Shown: positions 1 through 8,212 of the stretch, in pieces
Position numbering within the stretch: the first letter of the stretch is position 1
Layout of the letters: each line of letters begins with the position of its first letter
Source: Oceanospirillales bacterium
GTDB taxonomy: Bacteria > Pseudomonadota > Gammaproteobacteria > Xanthomonadales > SZUA-36
DNA length: 49,242 nt
Direction: 5' to 3'
Assembly: GCA_003233115.1 (NCBI GenBank)
Contig: QIKV01000108.1
Location: 1 to 49,242, forward strand
The notes under the pieces: model-generated
What the model saw: the letters and a program-made list of their open reading frames with translations, nothing else
What the model was told of the DNA's origin: nothing
The model's database searches: none
Made by a program: the position numbers and the translations under genes

Positions 1-251
1 ACACTGCCAGCGTCTTCAGCGACGTCCCAATCGCCGAAGTCCCAGCGGTACTCGAACCGGCGCCCGTCCGGGTCGGAGGCCTGGGCGATGAAATCCACCC
101 ACTCCCCCTCATCCACTACCCTGGGGTCAGTGCTGAGGCGAGAGATATCGGGCGGACCCGAGTCGGGGTCAGACCCACCGAAAGCGTTCAGGGCTGTGGC
201 TGCAGCCAGCACGGCAATTCGTGCCCTGAAACTGAACTTACTAAATCGCAA
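1..251 (-). CDS. PKD-domain exported protein, N-terminal part
   Basis: The gene runs off the left edge; only about 83 N-terminal codons are present. Read on the minus strand it gives a basic N-terminus, a hydrophobic stretch (ARIAVLAAATALNAFGG) and then a PKD-like domain start ending in YRWDFGD, the typical PKD core. This indicates an exported, envelope-bound protein. The signal looks like a lipoprotein signal (LNA followed by GGS), but the lipobox cysteine position is Phe (codon TTC). The start is unclear: a TTG at 251 gives the best signal peptide, while the good AAGGAG (284-279) sits 6 nt before an in-frame ATT (272-270). Function is unknown. Confidence 0.6.
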   Translation of the reverse strand, partial: MRFSKFSFRARIAVLAAATALNAFGGSDPDSGPPDISRLSTDPRVVDEGEWVDFIAQASDPDGRRFEYRWDFGDWDVAEDAGS

Positions 252-474
252 TCTACTTTGCCCGGAATAAATCAGAAGCTCCTTAGCATCAGCGGCACAA
301 TCAGGCGGCCCCTGTTTGGCTGAAAATGCATCCAAGGCTTCAAATCCTTACTCCCGGGTGAACTGATCTTGTAAAGTAAGGATAGGAGTAAAACTTCCAG
401 AAATCTATCAGACGCATTGAAGGACAAGCGCGCCCTGTCCATTGCAGGGGACGTGATTACAGCGGGGAGGTAAC
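252..474. other. Intergenic region before cfa
   Basis: This divergent spacer between the PKD gene and cfa holds the AAGGAG of the minus-strand gene near 284-279. I see no RNA gene or convincing small ORF. A 123-codon minus-strand ORF here overlaps the cfa start in antisense and is treated as a shadow. Confidence 0.4.
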
Positions 475-506
475 TTGACCTGAGTCTAACGCACATGTTG
501 TAAGCT
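475..506 (+). promoter_or_regulatory. Promoter of cfa with MerR-type dyad spacer
   Basis: TTGACC (475-480) is followed 20 nt later by TAAGCT (501-506). The long spacer holds an imperfect inverted repeat, ACCTGAG (478-484) and CACATGT (492-498), with a 7-nt centre. The same layout and much the same bases (TTGACCTGxGxCTAACxCACAxGT) recur before the SPW gene at 3145. A spacer of 19-20 nt with a dyad is typical of promoters activated by MerR-family regulators. Which regulator acts is not visible in the window. Confidence 0.45.
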
Positions 507-569
507 TTGGTAAAAGAATCAGAAAAAGGTTCTGATATCAGATTCCGGGGATGCCCAAGGAGGTACACC

Positions 570-1898
570 ATGGCTTTAACACAACAGAAGAACAGCCTGA
601 TGCAGGGTAGTGCACTAAGCAGCGGCCCTGCTGCTTCGACCACAGACCGCCTGGTAACAATCGGCGTTGAGATTGTTGGCGGGATTCTGGCGGATTACCG
701 GGGCCACACGGCTATCATGCTGTGGGACGGAACACTTGCACACGGCACCTATGATGCGCCCTGCACTGCAATTTTCAGGGAACCCGGCGCGCTACGTGAC
801 CTGATCCTGCACCGCGACCTGTTACGGCTCACAGAAAGCTATCTGGCCGGCACCGTTGATGTGGAAGGCGACCTGGAGTCCATGTTTGACCTCAAGATTC
901 ACCTGGCCAATCTGGATCTGTCCCTTGGTACCCGCCTGCGTCTGCTACGCCTGGCGCTGCGCCTGCCGAAACAGACCAGCACCGGCTTTAATCCTCACCG
1001 GAGTACAGGCCGTGCAATCCACAGAAATTCCCAGGTCAGCATCGCCCACCACTATGATGTCGGCAATGATTTCTACAGCCTGTGGCTGGATCCTGAAAGA
1101 GTGTACTCCTGCGCCTATTTCAGTTCTGCTGAACAATCGCTGGCTGATGCCCAGCATGACAAGCTGGACTATCTGTGCCGCAAACTGCGGCTACAGCCGG
1201 GGCAAACGCTACTGGATATCGGTTGTGGCTGGGGCGCACTGGCCCTGTGGGCCGCCCGTCACTACGGGGTAAGCGTACATGGCATTACACTTAGCAAGGC
1301 ACAATCTCAACTGGCCAGAGAGCGGATAGAAAAGGCGGGTCTGGAAGAGCAGGTGCATATTGAACTACTGGATTATCGTGATCTGCCACAGGACGTACAG
1401 TACGACCGTGTAGTCAGCGTCGGCATGTTCGAACATGTCGGCATCAAGAATTTCCCGACTTATTTCGGTACCGTCCGGCGGGTACTCAAGCCCGATGGCC
1501 TGTTTCTCAATCATGGCATCACCAATGAGACCGGCTGGAAACGTACGCCGGAATCCCGTTTCATGAACCGTTATATCTTCCCGGATGGTGAGTTGACCCG
1601 CATCAGCGATGTCAGCGGCGCCATGGAACGTGCCGGCTTTGAAATCCTGGATGTTGAAAGCCTGCGCCGGCACTATGCACTCACGCTGCGCCACTGGGTG
1701 ACTGCACTGGAGACAAAGCAGCAGGAGGCAATAAGCTATTCGAGTGAGGTGACTTACCGCTTATGGCGGCTCTACATGGCTGGCTGCGCTTATAATTTTG
1801 CAGCGGGTGGACTTGGCGTTTACCAGGTAGTAGCTGGTCAACGGCACCAGCCACAACCGGTACCACTGCGGCGTGAAGACCTCTACCAACACAATTGA
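570..1898 (+). CDS. cfa: Cyclopropane-fatty-acyl-phospholipid synthase
   Basis: This 442-residue SAM-dependent enzyme adds a methylene bridge to unsaturated acyl chains of membrane phospholipids. The SAM-binding motif DIGCGWG is at residues 216-222. Upstream, HHYDVGNDFYSLWLD and YSCAYF are the family signature, and SVGMFEHVG follows the SAM fold. Length fits the family (about 380-440). The start at 570 is chosen because AAGGAGG lies 7 nt before the ATG; an earlier in-frame codon at 507 would fall inside the promoter. The FAD oxidoreductase at 1965 follows 66 nt later on the same strand, so the two are probably co-transcribed. cfa genes are often stress- or light-induced, which would suit the MerR-type promoter. 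Confidence 0.92.
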   Translation: MALTQQKNSLMQGSALSSGPAASTTDRLVTIGVEIVGGILADYRGHTAIMLWDGTLAHGTYDAPCTAIFREPGALRDLILHRDLLRLTESYLAGTVDVEGDLESMFDLKIHLANLDLSLGTRLRLLRLALRLPKQTSTGFNPHRSTGRAIHRNSQVSIAHHYDVGNDFYSLWLDPERVYSCAYFSSAEQSLADAQHDKLDYLCRKLRLQPGQTLLDIGCGWGALALWAARHYGVSVHGITLSKAQSQLARERIEKAGLEEQVHIELLDYRDLPQDVQYDRVVSVGMFEHVGIKNFPTYFGTVRRVLKPDGLFLNHGITNETGWKRTPESRFMNRYIFPDGELTRISDVSGAMERAGFEILDVESLRRHYALTLRHWVTALETKQQEAISYSSEVTYRLWRLYMAGCAYNFAAGGLGVYQVVAGQRHQPQPVPLRREDLYQHN

Positions 1899-1964
1899 AA
1901 AACAATAGCAGTGGGGACATGCAATGCGCTACTGTGCGGGAACGCAATTGCATAGTGGGTAACG

Positions 1965-3101
1965 ATGGGCGCTAAGCAGGTTATCGAGATATCCGGGGCT
2001 GGACCGGCGGGGCTGGCAGCAGCAATGGCGGTGAGGGCAGCCGGCCAACACGCATTGGTATACGAAAAGCGTGCCGATGTCGGCACACGTTTCCACGGCG
2101 ATTTTCAGGGCCTGGAGAACTGGACCACCCAGGGTGATGTGCTCGTGGAACTCGCCTCGCTGGGTATCAACACAGATTTCGAGCACATACCCATACACAA
2201 AGTTGTCAGTTTTGACCCTGCGGGGGCAATTAAAACCGTCCGCTCCGAACTTCCCATGTTCTACCTGGTTCGTCGGGGGTCCCATCCTGGAAGCCTTGAC
2301 TATGCGTTGAAGGATCAAGCCCTGGCAGCAGGTGCGGAAATCCGCTTTAGTTCGCCCGCATCGCACCTGCCCAATGGCGGAGTGGTTGCGGAAGGACCGC
2401 GCCGGGCAGATGCCATTGTCGCCGGCTACCTGTTCGACACGGATATGGCTGACGGTATCTACGTGGCGATCTCTGAAGAGTTGGCACCACTGGGCTATGC
2501 CTACCTGCTCATTAACCAGGGGCTCGGCACCCTGGCTGTGTGTGTTTTTAAGGATTTCCACAACGAACGTATTTACGTGGAACGCAGTATCGGTTTTTTT
2601 GAAAAACATGTCAGCCTGCACATGCTTAACCCACGCCGTTTTGGAGGGACCGGGAATTTCTCGTTGCCGCAATCGGTACGCAAGGGAAATATTCTCTATG
2701 CCGGTGAAGCGGCCGGTTCCCAGGACCCGCTGTTCGGCTTTGGCATCCGCTGGGCCCTGCTTACCGGCGCTGCTGCGGGCAGGGCTCTGGCGACCGGTAA
2801 TCCTTCACAGTACGATCAGGTCTTCAAGCATCGGATTCGTCCCTACCAACAAACGGCAGCAGCCAACCGCTGGCTCTATGAACACCTGGGTAACCGTGGC
2901 TACAGTTTTGCCCTGCGACGGTTTCCAGATGGTGGTGATGTACGGGACCGGATGAACCGTTCCTGTGCCCCCCGCTGGTGGAAACGAGCCTTGTACCACC
3001 TGGCAGCATCACAGCGGGTCGAACCGATACTGGATCTGCATGCAGATTGTGACTGTACCTGGTGTCGCTGCGAACGTCACATGAGTCCGCCACCAGCATA
3101 A
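1965..3101 (+). CDS. FAD-dependent oxidoreductase, geranylgeranyl reductase-like
   Basis: The 378-residue protein begins with a Rossmann FAD-binding motif, SGAGPAGLAAA at residues 10-20, followed by the acidic end of the second strand (VYEKR). A second FAD-contact segment, ILYAGEAAGSQDPLFGFG, lies near residue 245, as in geranylgeranyl reductase/PHBH-like flavoproteins. The substrate is unknown. The C-terminus is rich in cysteine (ADCDCTWCRCERH), an odd tail that could bind metal or form disulfides. It follows cfa on the same strand, so a role in lipid modification, such as reduction or hydroxylation of acyl or isoprenoid chains, is plausible but inferred only from context. Confidence 0.7.
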   Translation: MGAKQVIEISGAGPAGLAAAMAVRAAGQHALVYEKRADVGTRFHGDFQGLENWTTQGDVLVELASLGINTDFEHIPIHKVVSFDPAGAIKTVRSELPMFYLVRRGSHPGSLDYALKDQALAAGAEIRFSSPASHLPNGGVVAEGPRRADAIVAGYLFDTDMADGIYVAISEELAPLGYAYLLINQGLGTLAVCVFKDFHNERIYVERSIGFFEKHVSLHMLNPRRFGGTGNFSLPQSVRKGNILYAGEAAGSQDPLFGFGIRWALLTGAAAGRALATGNPSQYDQVFKHRIRPYQQTAAANRWLYEHLGNRGYSFALRRFPDGGDVRDRMNRSCAPRWWKRALYHLAASQRVEPILDLHADCDCTWCRCERHMSPPPA

Positions 3102-3144
3102 TCAGCCTGAATGTGTAGACCAAAAAGAAATTTCAATTTACCCC

Positions 3145-3176
3145 TTGACCTGTGCCTAACACACAGGTGCTATATA
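3145..3176 (+). promoter_or_regulatory. Promoter of SPW gene with perfect dyad
   Basis: TTGACC (3145-3150) and TATATA (3171-3176) are 20 nt apart. Between them lies a perfect 7-bp inverted repeat, ACCTGTG (3148-3154) and CACAGGT (3162-3168), with a 7-nt centre. The block aligns closely with the cfa promoter at 475-506. This suggests one MerR-type activator, acting by DNA distortion, controls both units. Confidence 0.5.
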
Positions 3177-3240
3177 TAGGTTGTGTTCCAAAGAGTTTTC
3201 GGTTGCAGATAGCCTCACAATGGAACACGGGAGGTGTAAT

Positions 3241-3612
3241 ATGAAAGAGCAACGATGGCAAGACTGGATAAATGTCCTGTTGGGTGCATGGCTTATACTC
3301 GCGCCGTTCTTAGGAATCGGTGGTATTAGCGATGTGGCCGCAATCAACTCCTACCTGACTGGCACGGCAGTGGCGATATTTGCCATTGCGGCACTCGTTC
3401 GCCCGCAGGTTTGGGAGGAATATACCAACATGGTCCTCGGACTATGGCTGATCCTTGCGCCGTTTGCGCTGGGCTTCACAAATCTGGCAGGTCCGTTTTG
3501 GAACCAGGTTATTGTGGGCCTCCTGATCGGCGGCACCGCCCTCGGTGTCACCATGCAGAAGTCGACGCCACCAACGTCGACACCGCCAACGGCGGGTCAC
3601 GGGCACGCATAG
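3241..3612 (+). CDS. SPW-repeat membrane protein
   Basis: A 123-residue integral membrane protein with two SPW repeats: WQDWINVLLGAWLILAPF near residues 6-23 and WEEYTNMVLGLWLILAPFALGF near 59-80. Four hydrophobic segments are expected, with a short Thr/Pro/His-rich tail. The molecular function of the SPW family is unknown. The start at 3241 follows GGGAGGTGTAAT and begins MKEQRW; an upstream in-frame ATG at 3181 has no ribosome site and overlaps the -10 region. The promoter resembles that of cfa, so both may belong to one membrane-stress response. Confidence 0.8.
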   Translation: MKEQRWQDWINVLLGAWLILAPFLGIGGISDVAAINSYLTGTAVAIFAIAALVRPQVWEEYTNMVLGLWLILAPFALGFTNLAGPFWNQVIVGLLIGGTALGVTMQKSTPPTSTPPTAGHGHA

Positions 3613-3680
3613 CAGCTTCCAGTTGACAGTAGCTTCCAGTTAGCTGGAAAGAAGAAGCAAATGGCCCGGAACTGAGATGT

Positions 3681-3716
3681 GTGGGTAGCAGCTTTGGCAG
3701 CAAACCTGCTACTCAC
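3681..3716. terminator. Hairpin between convergent genes
   Basis: GTGGGTAGCAG (3681-3691) pairs with CTGCTACTCAC (3706-3716), an 11-bp stem with one G-T pair and a 14-nt loop. It lies between the ends of the convergent SPW and HPP genes. There is no T tract on either strand, so it may be a weak terminator or an RNA-stabilising end. A small hairpin and an 11-bp direct repeat (AGCTTCCAGTT at 3614 and 3631) lie just left of it. Confidence 0.4.
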
Positions 3717-3720
3717 ACTC

Positions 3721-4452
3721 TCACTTTACGTCCGCTGGGTACACCCTGCGCCGGGTGACCAGTTCGTATATGCGCACAAGGTCCTGCTCGGTAATATCGA
3801 TAAATGAATCGATCTCGCTCAACGCGTAAACAAAATCGGCGTGGGATATCGAAGGATACGCTCCACCTGGCATTTCCTCTTGCTCAGGTGCTGCCCACTT
3901 GCGCTGCAACACTGCAGGATAGCGGCGCCAGGCCAATGGATAGTTGAACACAACCGCCACGGCTAAAATTATCAACACGTTAAACAATACCGGCATGGCG
4001 ATGAAACCATAGCCCAAATGCTGAACCCCGGCGCCGCCAACCACTGCAGTCAATGCTGTCGCACCACCCGGTGGATGGATGCAGCGCAGATAGTGCATGG
4101 CACCGATGGCCAGGCCTACCGCCAGCGCGGCGGCCAGAAATGGCTCTGGTACCAGTTGGGCGCTGGTGACGCCGACCAGGGCAGACACCAGATGCCCGCC
4201 AAATACCGGCCAGGGTTGCGCTAAAAGTCCGTGCGGTACGGCAAACAACAATACCGCTGAGGCCCCCATGGAAGCTACAATCAGCATCGCATCGGTAGCC
4301 CCCACAAAATACCTGCTTACCAGTAAAATCAGCAAGATACTGACAAAACCACCACCGATGGAAGCCAGGCGCTCCAGATGGCTTACCGGACTCATTTCTA
4401 TACCCAGCAGTTGTTGTGTAGATTGCCACAGTGATTTGTTCTGCATAGTCAT
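3721..4452 (-). CDS. HPP family membrane protein
   Basis: A 243-residue inner-membrane protein of the HPP family (PF04982). The name-giving motif is present as HPPGGATAL near residue 126, between hydrophobic segments; four to five membrane helices are visible (for example SILLILLVSRYFV and VLFNVLIILAVAVVF). A cytoplasmic tail of about 65 residues follows. Some plant and cyanobacterial HPP members transport nitrite; the role here is not known. The start codon overlaps the recQ stop by 4 nt (ATGA), so the two are translated as one unit. Confidence 0.82.
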   Translation of the reverse strand: MTMQNKSLWQSTQQLLGIEMSPVSHLERLASIGGGFVSILLILLVSRYFVGATDAMLIVASMGASAVLLFAVPHGLLAQPWPVFGGHLVSALVGVTSAQLVPEPFLAAALAVGLAIGAMHYLRCIHPPGGATALTAVVGGAGVQHLGYGFIAMPVLFNVLIILAVAVVFNYPLAWRRYPAVLQRKWAAPEQEEMPGGAYPSISHADFVYALSEIDSFIDITEQDLVRIYELVTRRRVYPADVK

Positions 4453-6242
4453 ATAACGCTCGCGATTGCTTCAAGAAAGGTTGTACCGTGGCGCTCGAGT
4501 TTGACCTGGCCCACGCCGTTGATCTGCAGGAACTCTGCATCACTCGAAGGCCGTTCACGGCTCATTTCCACCAGTGTTGCATCACCGAAAATTACATACG
4601 GCGGCACCCCCTGGTCTACGGCCAGTTGCTTGCGTATATCGCGCAGGACCTCGAACAGGCGCAGGTCATCCTCACTGAGTGCAACGGCTGCGGTGGACTT
4701 CTTCTTGTGCGCCTTCTTTACCTGTACCCGCGGCCGGGCGAGCTCCAGCGATTCCTCATTGCGCAGCAAATGCCGCGCCTGTTGGGTCAGCTTCAGGACC
4801 GAGAATGCGGCAATATCCTGGATCAGGTAGCCGCGATGGATCAGTTGACGCACCAGTGACAGCCACTCTGCGTGACTGTACTCCTGACCGATGCCGTAAG
4901 TGGTAAGATATTCATGGTTGAATTTTCGAATCCGTTCGTTATCCGCACCACGCAGCACATCAACAACGTGCTTGATACCAAAGCTTTGCCCAACGCGATA
5001 CACGCAGGACAGCACTTTACGCGCTGCCTCGGTGGCATCATAGCGTTCCGGCGGATCCAGACATATATCGCAGTTGCTACAATCTGCTTCGAGTTGCTCA
5101 CCCAGATAACCGAGCAACACACGGCGGCGGCAGGTCAGGCTTTCGGCAAAGCCAACCATCGCGTTAAGCTTGTGGGAGTCAATCCGACGCTGGTTTTCAT
5201 TGCCGCTTTGCTCCAGGTGATAGCGCGCTGTCGCCACATCCTGCAGGCCGAATAACATCAGGGCCTCAGCCGGCAAGCCATCACGGCCGGCGCGGCCGGT
5301 TTCCTGGTAATAACCTTCCATGTGCCGGGGCAGGTCGTAATGAACCACAAAACGCACGTTGGGCTTGTCAATGCCCATGCCAAAGGCGACCGTTGCAACC
5401 ACGATCGGCAGATCATCACGAATGAAGCGCTCCTGCACAGTTTTGCGGGTGTCGGCAGACAGGCCCGCATGGTAGGCATCTGCAGAAAATCCATGTTCGC
5501 GCAGAAACTCCGCGATCTCCTCCACACGCTTACGCGACAGTGCATAAATAATGCCGGAACCATCACCCTGGCTGCCGAGGAATCGTAACAATTGCCTGCG
5601 TGGCTGGTGTTTCTCCAGGACCGAATAACGAATATTCGGCCGGTCGAAGCTGGTCGCGAACGGCCGTGCTTCATGTAAACCCAGCACCTGTACAATGTCC
5701 TCGCGCGTATGCGGATCAGCGGTAGCCGTCAGGGCTATAAATGGCACTTTGGGGAAGTGCTCCCGAAGTTCACCCAGGGCGGCATACTCCGGCCGGAAGT
5801 CATGTCCCCACTGGGACACACAGTGGGCTTCATCAATGGCAATCAAAGCCAGTGGGAGATGCTCCAGGCTATTGATAAAACCAAGCCTCATCATGCGCTC
5901 GGGTGCCACGTAGAGCAGGTCCAACTCACCATTGTGCAGGCGCGCCAACACCGTTCGGGTTTCATCCAGGCCCAGTGTGGAGTTGTACATGGCCGCCCTG
6001 ACCCCGTTGGCCACCAGCGCATCCACCTGGTCTTTCATCAACGAAATCAGTGGCGAAATCACGATCCCAAGACCTGTGCGGTGCAGGGCCGGAAGCTGAT
6101 AGCACAGGGATTTCCCGCCACCGGTGGGCATCAGCACGAAAGCGTCCCCACCTGCAAGCACCTGCTCGATAATGTCCTGCTGAAAAGGGCGGAATTCAGC
6201 CAGGCCGAATACCTGTTGAAGTGTTTCGTGAATGGAACTCAT
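4449..6242 (-). CDS. recQ: ATP-dependent DNA helicase RecQ
   Basis: A 597-residue 3'-5' helicase of superfamily 2 acting in recombination repair. Visible in order: Walker A in PTGGGKSLCYQLPA; the DEAH box in IDEAHCVSQWGHDFRPEY; motif VI in YYQETGRAGRDG; a zinc-binding segment with four cysteines (CRRR...CSNCDIC); and a C-terminal HRDC domain (about residues 520-597). The start at 6242 (MSSIHETLQQVFG) matches family N-termini; an upstream in-frame start would add 25 unlikely residues. It overlaps the HPP gene by 4 nt downstream. No unusual features. Confidence 0.95.
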   Translation of the reverse strand: MSSIHETLQQVFGLAEFRPFQQDIIEQVLAGGDAFVLMPTGGGKSLCYQLPALHRTGLGIVISPLISLMKDQVDALVANGVRAAMYNSTLGLDETRTVLARLHNGELDLLYVAPERMMRLGFINSLEHLPLALIAIDEAHCVSQWGHDFRPEYAALGELREHFPKVPFIALTATADPHTREDIVQVLGLHEARPFATSFDRPNIRYSVLEKHQPRRQLLRFLGSQGDGSGIIYALSRKRVEEIAEFLREHGFSADAYHAGLSADTRKTVQERFIRDDLPIVVATVAFGMGIDKPNVRFVVHYDLPRHMEGYYQETGRAGRDGLPAEALMLFGLQDVATARYHLEQSGNENQRRIDSHKLNAMVGFAESLTCRRRVLLGYLGEQLEADCSNCDICLDPPERYDATEAARKVLSCVYRVGQSFGIKHVVDVLRGADNERIRKFNHEYLTTYGIGQEYSHAEWLSLVRQLIHRGYLIQDIAAFSVLKLTQQARHLLRNEESLELARPRVQVKKAHKKKSTAAVALSEDDLRLFEVLRDIRKQLAVDQGVPPYVIFGDATLVEMSRERPSSDAEFLQINGVGQVKLERHGTTFLEAIASVI

Positions 6243-6371
6243 ATGCTGACCTAAAACTCCGGGTACCGGTAATTGTAATTGCGCCACGGCCATCATACAT
6301 GCCCGGGGCCGCAACAAGAGCTACTTCAAGCCAGGCCGTCTCAGAACCCGATAAACCAGCAATTTTCTTGC

Positions 6372-8069
6372 TCAGGCCAGCTTGAATTTCTTCATGCGGT
6401 AACGGCACTGCGGCGTACTCATACCCAGCAAACGTGCAGTCTTGGCGATGTTGCCACCGGCGCTTTCCATCGCGCCGCGCAGCAGGTTCTTCTCAAAATC
6501 ATCAAAACTGGCCGCACCTTGGTTGACGAACAACTGAAATGCATTTTTCTCGGCGCCACATCCATGGGTCGATACCAGTTCCCCTGCCCGGGTAACGCGC
6601 GACTCATTCACATTATCCATTGGCATGCCGATACACACAGAACTCTCTTCGATCAACTCATTGTCTTCGGTAAGGATCACGCCGCGTTCGATCAGGTTTT
6701 CCAGTTCGCGAATATTGCCAGGCCAATGGTAAGCCCTGAAGCAGGCCATGGCCTTGTCTGTGATACCGAGGACATTTCTGCCATGTCTGGAATTAAACCG
6801 ATCAAGGAATTTCTCAATTAGTCCGGGCAAGTCATCTAACCGCTCCCGTAACGGTGGAATCATGATCGGAAAAATATTGATCCGGTAAAAAAGGTCGGCC
6901 CGGAATTTACCCTCCCGGACAAGGTGACTAAGCTCGGCGTTGGTCGCGATGATCAATCGCACATCAACCTTGCGCGTCCTGCTATCACCAACACGGTCAA
7001 ACTCGCCATGTTGAAGTACCCGCAACAACTTGGACTGGGACCCCAGGGTCAATTCAGAAATCTCGTCGAGGAACAAGGTGCCGCCGTGGGCGCGTTCGAA
7101 ACGCCCGGCACGGGAAACTTCCGCACCCGTGTAGGCTCCTTTTTCCACACCAAACAGTTCTGCTTCAACCAACCCTTCCGGCAGCGCCGCGCAGTTAACC
7201 GCGACAAAGGGATCGTCACGGCGGGTCCCCAGTTTGTGCAGCACACCCGCGAGCGTTTCCTTGCCCACACCGGTTTCACCCAGCATCAGCACAGTGACGT
7301 CTGTATTGGCGGCTTGCTCCATCAACTTCAACGCAACTGCGATGCGGGGGGAATGTCCCACAATGTGATCGGGTGTAAGGGCCGGCGCGATGATATCCCG
7401 CAAATTCTGAACTTCGCTGTGCAGCGAGTAGAGTTCTTCTGCGAGCTTTTCGCGGCTGAAAAGGTTTTGCAATTCGTCAGCATCTTCCCAGTCCTGCAAG
7501 GGTTTGCCAATAATCCGACACTGGTCATCGCCCTTGCCAACGCACTCGACCTCTTTGTACACCACCGGCGCTTTCATAAATCCGGAGGTGTAGCCGCTGG
7601 CATAACCGATCTGCTGCCAGCATACCGGCTCCTTGCTAAGACCCTGGGAAGCGAGGTGTTGCTCCGCTTCGAATGAATTCCGCCAGATAAATTCCCCCAG
7701 GTAGTGACCGGAGTCAATGTCTATCTCGAGCTGTACCTGCGTTACGTGTACCGCGCCTTCCAGGGCATGGAGCTGAGGGCCCACAGCAAAGGCGTCTTCA
7801 TCACTGGCATCGGCCCGCAGCCTGCGTGCCAGATGAGCGTCTGCTTCTCCTGACTTCAGGCCGATACGAAACAGTACGCCTTTTGCATTTTTTGTTCCCA
7901 GGGACTCGAATAACTCGTCACGCAGAGCCCCAAAAGCGGAAGTATGCAGCAACATTACCCGCTGCTGTTCCAACCAGATGCAGCCAGTACCAGCGTCAAA
8001 GCGAACAGAATCCCTTAAATCACCTATGTCTGGAAATTCGTGGGATATTTTTGTGTTTTTCAAGTTCAT
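6372..8069 (-). CDS. Sigma-54-dependent phenol-type activator (XylR/DmpR family)
   Basis: A 565-residue activator with the layout of DmpR/XylR. The N-terminal sensory domain (about residues 1-210) ends in a V4R segment (ECVGKGDDQCRIIG, 175-188), where this family binds phenols or related aromatics directly. The AAA+ domain has Walker A GETGVGKE (264-271), sigma-54 contact loop GAYTGA (311-316; Tyr in place of the usual Phe) and Walker B LFLDE (332-336). A Fis-type HTH closes the protein (NIAKTARLLGMSTPQCRYRMKK). It lies just downstream of the DUF1329 gene, and two -24/-12 promoters in the window (15111, 22916) are natural targets. No strong ribosome site is seen before the ATG. Confidence 0.9.
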   Translation of the reverse strand: MNLKNTKISHEFPDIGDLRDSVRFDAGTGCIWLEQQRVMLLHTSAFGALRDELFESLGTKNAKGVLFRIGLKSGEADAHLARRLRADASDEDAFAVGPQLHALEGAVHVTQVQLEIDIDSGHYLGEFIWRNSFEAEQHLASQGLSKEPVCWQQIGYASGYTSGFMKAPVVYKEVECVGKGDDQCRIIGKPLQDWEDADELQNLFSREKLAEELYSLHSEVQNLRDIIAPALTPDHIVGHSPRIAVALKLMEQAANTDVTVLMLGETGVGKETLAGVLHKLGTRRDDPFVAVNCAALPEGLVEAELFGVEKGAYTGAEVSRAGRFERAHGGTLFLDEISELTLGSQSKLLRVLQHGEFDRVGDSRTRKVDVRLIIATNAELSHLVREGKFRADLFYRINIFPIMIPPLRERLDDLPGLIEKFLDRFNSRHGRNVLGITDKAMACFRAYHWPGNIRELENLIERGVILTEDNELIEESSVCIGMPMDNVNESRVTRAGELVSTHGCGAEKNAFQLFVNQGAASFDDFEKNLLRGAMESAGGNIAKTARLLGMSTPQCRYRMKKFKLA

Positions 8070-8212
8070 GTGGTTTTGGCAGCCAGTGTATACGCCTTAC
8101 CTGCTCCGCGGCAGGCAATTATGCCATTTCCCACCATTGTCTGCTGCCATGCCCGTCCTCTACCAAAAGGGAGCCTTTGCCGCCCCACCTGCTTCAAAAC
8201 CACGCACTGCTT

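Noticed and set aside
88..270. 60-codon plus-strand ORF at the left edge
   Set aside because: It is antisense to a PKD-type protein with a signal peptide and has no ribosome site; composition is non-protein-like.
272..643. 123-codon minus-strand ORF
   Set aside because: It overlaps the cfa start and promoter in antisense and resembles no protein family.
3980..4558. 192-codon minus-strand ORF across HPP and recQ
   Set aside because: It is an out-of-frame reading of two well-identified genes on the same strand.
311..6384. GAYTGA in the sigma-54 activator as a defect
   Set aside because: The Tyr variant of the GAFTGA loop occurs in functional activators, and all other AAA+ motifs are intact (residues 311-316 of the protein at 6372-8069).
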